NCBI GenBank assembly: GCA_938036785.1
Contig: CALHWE010000009.1
Coordinates: forward strand, 1 to 22,956
Length of the DNA stretch: 22,956 nucleotides
Direction of reading: 5' to 3'
From: an uncultured Candidatus Saccharibacteria bacterium
GTDB lineage: Bacteria > Patescibacteriota > Saccharimonadia > Saccharimonadales > Saccharimonadaceae
The stretch's first letter is position 1; every line of letters begins with the position of its first letter. The position numbers were made by a program, and so were the translations under genes. The notes below the pieces were generated by a model that saw nothing but the letters and a program-made list of their open reading frames with translations, searched no databases and was not told where the DNA came from. Positions 20,529-22,956 of the stretch are shown here, one piece after another.

Positions 20529-22339
20529 TAGCTCAGCTCCTCTAGGTACGCCGCTAGCTCATCCAACGGCACCGTTGTCTCACCCTGCTGGGTGCGTACA
20601 CTTACCTGGCGGTTGGCTTTGTCGCGCGGGCCAACGATAATCTGCACCGGAATTTTTACAACAGTAGCTTCGCGGATCTTTTTACCGAGCGATTCATTGC
20701 GCATATCTGTTGTATATCTTACTTCGTTGTATTTTATAGGATGCATTAGTACCACTGTTTTGAGCACCGATGTGATTTCATCAACATAGTCTTCTACGGT
20801 GTTGTTAATTGTGAGAATACGGACTTGCTCGGGCGCGATCCAGAAGGGGAACCACCCCGCTGTGTGCTCAATAAAGACGCTCAGGAAACGCTCAATCGAG
20901 CCCAGCAGCGCGCTGTGAATCATCACTGGCCGAGCCATGTCACCCGCTTCATCGGTATATTCGAGGCCAAAGCGCTCGGGTTGGACGAAATCGAGCTGCA
21001 CCGTCGCCACCTGGTGCTCGCGGCCAATCGCATCCGTCGCCATGAAGTCGATCTTTGGCCCATAAAAGGCCGCCTCACCTTCCTGCTCGAAGTAGTCCAG
21101 TTGCTTAGCCATCACAGCTGCCTTGAGCTGAGCCTGGGCCGATTGCCACAATTCTGGTGCCCCAAGGTAGCCCTCACCCTCATCGCGATAACTCAGGCGG
21201 ACACGCAGCTTCATCCCGACAATGTGGTACAGCTCCTCAGCACAGGCCAGTAAATTACTCATCTCCTGCTCGATCTGATCTGGCCGGCAAAACACATGGC
21301 TATCATCTTGCGTCAGTGAGCGCACCCGACTCAAGCCGCCCAGCTCGCCAGTTTTTTCGTCGCGGTAGTCGGTCGTCGTCTCTAGGTAGCGCACAGGCAT
21401 ATCGCGGTAGCTACGTGGCTGACTAGCAAAAATCTGTGTGTGATGTGGGCAGTTCATTGGCTTGAGAGCCATCTTGTCGCTCGTCTCTTGACTCGTCACA
21501 AGGAAGAGCTCGTCGCCAAACTTCGCCCAGTGCCCACTCGTCTCATACAAATCTTTCTTGGTAATGTGTGGTGTCCAGACTTTGGCAAAGCCGTATTTCT
21601 CACGCAGCTGGTTAGAGAGCTGGGCTGCTTTATCGCGCAAGATCGTGCCGCGCGGGGTAAAGAGTGGCAAGCCCACCCCCACCAGTGGCGACATTGTGTA
21701 GAGGTCGAGTTCTTTGCCAAGCTTGCGGTGGTCGCGCTTTTTGGCTTCTTCGCGCATCTGTAGGTAGCTATCAAGCTCCGCTTGCGTTGCAAAGGCCACG
21801 CCATAGAGCCGCTGCATCTGCGGCCGGGTCTCGTCGCCTCGCCAGTACGCACCAGCCACACGCAGCAACTTGAATGCTCCCACCTTACCTGTACTCTCCA
21901 CGTGCCCGCCGCGGCACAGATCGGTGTAATCGCCCTGAGAGTAGAGTGATACCGTCTTTACCTTACTCTCACCTTCTGCGGCGCTGCCAAGGGCCTCTCC
22001 AGCCAATTCTTTGGCAATAGTTGTCCCCGAGCGCTTCAGGTCATTGAGCAACTCAACTTTATATGGCTGGTCTGTCTCCTTCGCCCAAGCAATCGCCTCA
22101 TCCACCGGCACATCACGGTGTGTAAAGGGTAGATCGCGCGCAATGATGCGCCGCATCTCCTTCTCGATTGTGCCAAAGTCCACCTCAGATATCGTCACAT
22201 CACCAAGGTCAATATCATAATAAAACCCCTGCTCGATGGCTGGCCCCACGCCAAACTTCGCCTGCGGCCACAAATGCTGGACGGCTTGCGCCATGATATG
22301 CGCCAAGCTGTGGCGCATTGCTTGCTGCTCGTTATTCAT
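20528..22339 (-). CDS. thrS: threonyl-tRNA synthetase lacking the TGS domain
   Basis: ThrS charges tRNA-Thr and edits Ser mischarging. 603 residues. It begins directly at the N2 editing domain, HSLAH (His10, His14), with CRGGH (Cys142, His146). The catalytic core holds MNCPHH (zinc Cys297), DDSHVFC (His348) and HSALLGSIERF, and an anticodon-binding domain ends it. The ~60-residue N-terminal TGS domain of the common form is missing. In-frame stops just upstream rule out a longer start. The ATG has no SD of its own but overlaps the end of a 7-codon upstream frame that does. It is the first gene of a six-gene operon behind a T-box. Confidence 0.95.
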   Translation of the reverse strand: MNNEQQAMRHSLAHIMAQAVQHLWPQAKFGVGPAIEQGFYYDIDLGDVTISEVDFGTIEKEMRRIIARDLPFTHRDVPVDEAIAWAKETDQPYKVELLNDLKRSGTTIAKELAGEALGSAAEGESKVKTVSLYSQGDYTDLCRGGHVESTGKVGAFKLLRVAGAYWRGDETRPQMQRLYGVAFATQAELDSYLQMREEAKKRDHRKLGKELDLYTMSPLVGVGLPLFTPRGTILRDKAAQLSNQLREKYGFAKVWTPHITKKDLYETSGHWAKFGDELFLVTSQETSDKMALKPMNCPHHTQIFASQPRSYRDMPVRYLETTTDYRDEKTGELGGLSRVRSLTQDDSHVFCRPDQIEQEMSNLLACAEELYHIVGMKLRVRLSYRDEGEGYLGAPELWQSAQAQLKAAVMAKQLDYFEQEGEAAFYGPKIDFMATDAIGREHQVATVQLDFVQPERFGLEYTDEAGDMARPVMIHSALLGSIERFLSVFIEHTAGWFPFWIAPEQVRILTINNTVEDYVDEITSVLKTVVLMHPIKYNEVRYTTDMRNESLGKKIREATVVKIPVQIIVGPRDKANRQVSVRTQQGETTVPLDELAAYLEELS

Positions 22340-22355
22340 TGCTTTGTTTGCTCAT
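22332..22355 (-). promoter_or_regulatory. 7-codon upstream ORF overlapping the thrS start
   Basis: ATG at 22353-22355 encodes MSKQSNE and stops with TAA at 22332-22334, 8 nt into thrS (ATGAATAA). AGGAGA lies about 7 nt before this ATG, while thrS has none. Termination-reinitiation could drive thrS translation. Whether it is translated is not known. Confidence 0.4.
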
Positions 22356-22423
22356 CACCTTCTCTCCTGCGCACTGGCAGCCAGAAGCCGACTCGCTCCT
22401 CCTTGGATATAAATTATGTTGAT

Positions 22424-22615
22424 AAAAATAAAAACATGCGTCCTGGCACGGATATGTCCATCCGACCAATCTCGCATGTCTCGGGCCGCTTGCACGCAAA
22501 CGGCGGTTCCACCGGACTTCTTGGCGCTTACCGCCAAGCACTCATGACGCAACGTTCTCGCACATCACGACAGCCCACGAAGCTCGGGAGGCTGGTGAGG
22601 CCCCGTCAGCACTTA
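22424..22615 (-). promoter_or_regulatory. T-box attenuator of thrS, compact Stem I
   Basis: T-box leaders sense uncharged tRNA and let transcription go on when charging falls. On the minus strand the T-box bulge GGTGGAACC (22505-22513) sits between GTC..GG and CC..GAC, followed by GCCGTTTG/CAAGCGGC. The terminator is ACATGCG/CGCATGT (22434-22440 with 22473-22479) and a T-rich run (22424-22434). Stem III is CTTGGCG/CGCCAAG (22520-22538). Upstream there is only one hairpin of about 64 nt (22545-22608, base TGACG/CGTCA), much shorter than the classical Stem I. An ACG (Thr) triplet at 22553-22555 in its internal loop could be the specifier, but that is a guess. Confidence 0.85.
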
Positions 22616-22621
22616 CCATCT

Positions 22622-22651
22622 ATTGTATAACGAGAGTGGGGGTGGGTGCAA
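22622..22651 (-). promoter_or_regulatory. promoter of the thrS leader
   Basis: -35 TTGCAC (22646-22651), 18-nt spacer, -10 TACAAT (22622-22627). The start is near 22615. Confidence 0.65.
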
Positions 22652-22691
22652 ATATCACTAGGCATCAATCACGTAGCATTCTCACGTTTAC

Positions 22692-22818
22692 CCTCCCCAC
22701 ACTCCCTCCTCCGGAACACTGTAAGGGTCGACGTCTCCCAGATATCGACCTCTTGCTGCTAGGGCTGAAAACAGATTATTACAATCTGTTTTCACACTCC
22801 ATCGGATAAAGTGCGGGG
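22692..22818 (-). repeat. three-way-junction intergenic repeat, copy C
   Basis: In minus orientation this copy aligns end to end with copies A and B. Left arm CACTTTATCCGATGGAGTG (22797-22818 region). Hairpin 1 is GAAAACAGATT-GTAAT-AATCTGTTTTC (22767-22793, 11 of 11 pairs). The linker AGCCCTAGCAGCAAGA follows. Hairpin 2 is GGTCGATATCT-GGG-AGACGTCGACC (22726-22750, one mismatch, one U-G). The right arm AGTGTTCCGGAGGAGGGAG is shared with copy A. The outer stem pairs with many G-U wobbles and about three mismatches in 24. It lies between the thrS promoter and tRNA-Val. Confidence 0.82.
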
Positions 22819-22863
22819 CGCGCGAATGCACAATAGCTGCTCGAGTCTTTCATTTATCTACCC

Positions 22864-22892
22864 TTGCTCTCCCCTGCATCTTCTGCTACAAT
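22864..22892 (+). promoter_or_regulatory. promoter of tRNA-Val
   Basis: -35 TTGCTC (22864-22869), 17-nt spacer ending in TGC (extended -10), -10 TACAAT (22887-22892). The start is about 22899, next to the tRNA 5' end. Confidence 0.6.
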
Positions 22893-22901
22893 ACACGTGT
22901 C

Positions 22902-22956
22902 GGGCGATTAGCTCATTTGGCTAGAGCGCTTCATTGACGTTGAAGAGGTGAGAGGT
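22902..22956 (+). tRNA. tRNA-Val(GAC), 5' part, cut by the right edge
   Basis: Acceptor 5' strand GGGCGAT, TA, D stem GCTC/GAGC with a loop holding GG, and anticodon stem CTTCA/TGAAG around TTGACGT, i.e. anticodon GAC (22936-22938). The variable region follows. The T arm and 3' end lie outside, so whether CCA is encoded cannot be seen. Confidence 0.92.

Overview
The window looks like a piece of a Saccharibacteria (TM7, CPR/Patescibacteria) chromosome. The left edge carries the 5' end of a 16S rRNA gene that reads as Saccharibacteria. TGA is used as an ordinary stop, for example in the MFS/ArsR ATGA overlap, which argues against the SR1/Gracilibacteria code. Genes are dense, often overlap, and are mostly housekeeping. 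The lineage call is inference from a partial 16S plus gene content; no search was run.

Layout. 1-560: 16S rRNA 5' end (minus) with its own strong promoter. 573-5542: gyrB-gyrA-DUF212 operon (minus). 5543-5845: gyrB promoter and the first copy (A) of a folded intergenic repeat. 5845-8120: two tandem paralogous membrane proteins and a small membrane protein (minus). 8120-9700: a 1.5 kb stretch without a convincing protein gene. It holds a candidate ~305-nt structured RNA (minus), a candidate ~100-nt sRNA (plus) and a clear tmRNA (ssrA, minus) with an encoded 27-residue tag. 9938-13501 (plus): comM, a nucleoside 2-deoxyribosyltransferase-like gene, and infC-rpmI-rplT; infC starts with AUC. 13550-14380 (minus RNAs): RNase P RNA, repeat copy B, and a 150-nt RNA with a 6S-like outline. 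14592-15607: M50 protease (minus) diverging from rpmB (plus). 15613-17168: MFS exporter and ArsR repressor operon (minus) with two identical-architecture operators. 17365-22651 (minus): a long overlapping operon thrS, deoxyribonucleotidase-like, alkyltransferase-like (ATL), miaA, wHTH protein, MBL-fold protein, preceded by a T-box attenuator. 22692-22956: repeat copy C and the 5' part of tRNA-Val(GAC).

Together the genes serve translation (16S, infC, L35, L20, L28, thrS, miaA, rnpB, ssrA, tRNA-Val), DNA topology and uptake or repair (gyrase, comM, ATL), and envelope or export.

The main unexplained signal is an intergenic ~127-nt repeat in three good copies (5681-5806, 14032-14161, 22692-22818). 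It folds as a three-way junction with an invariant GTAAT loop, stems that change sequence but keep pairing, and strand-consistent G-U wobbles. Other notable points are four genes whose -10 box lies 6-9 nt before the ATG (probable leaderless mRNAs), a general preference for extended -10 (TGn) promoters, a compact T-box ahead of thrS, and an atypical tmRNA T-loop.
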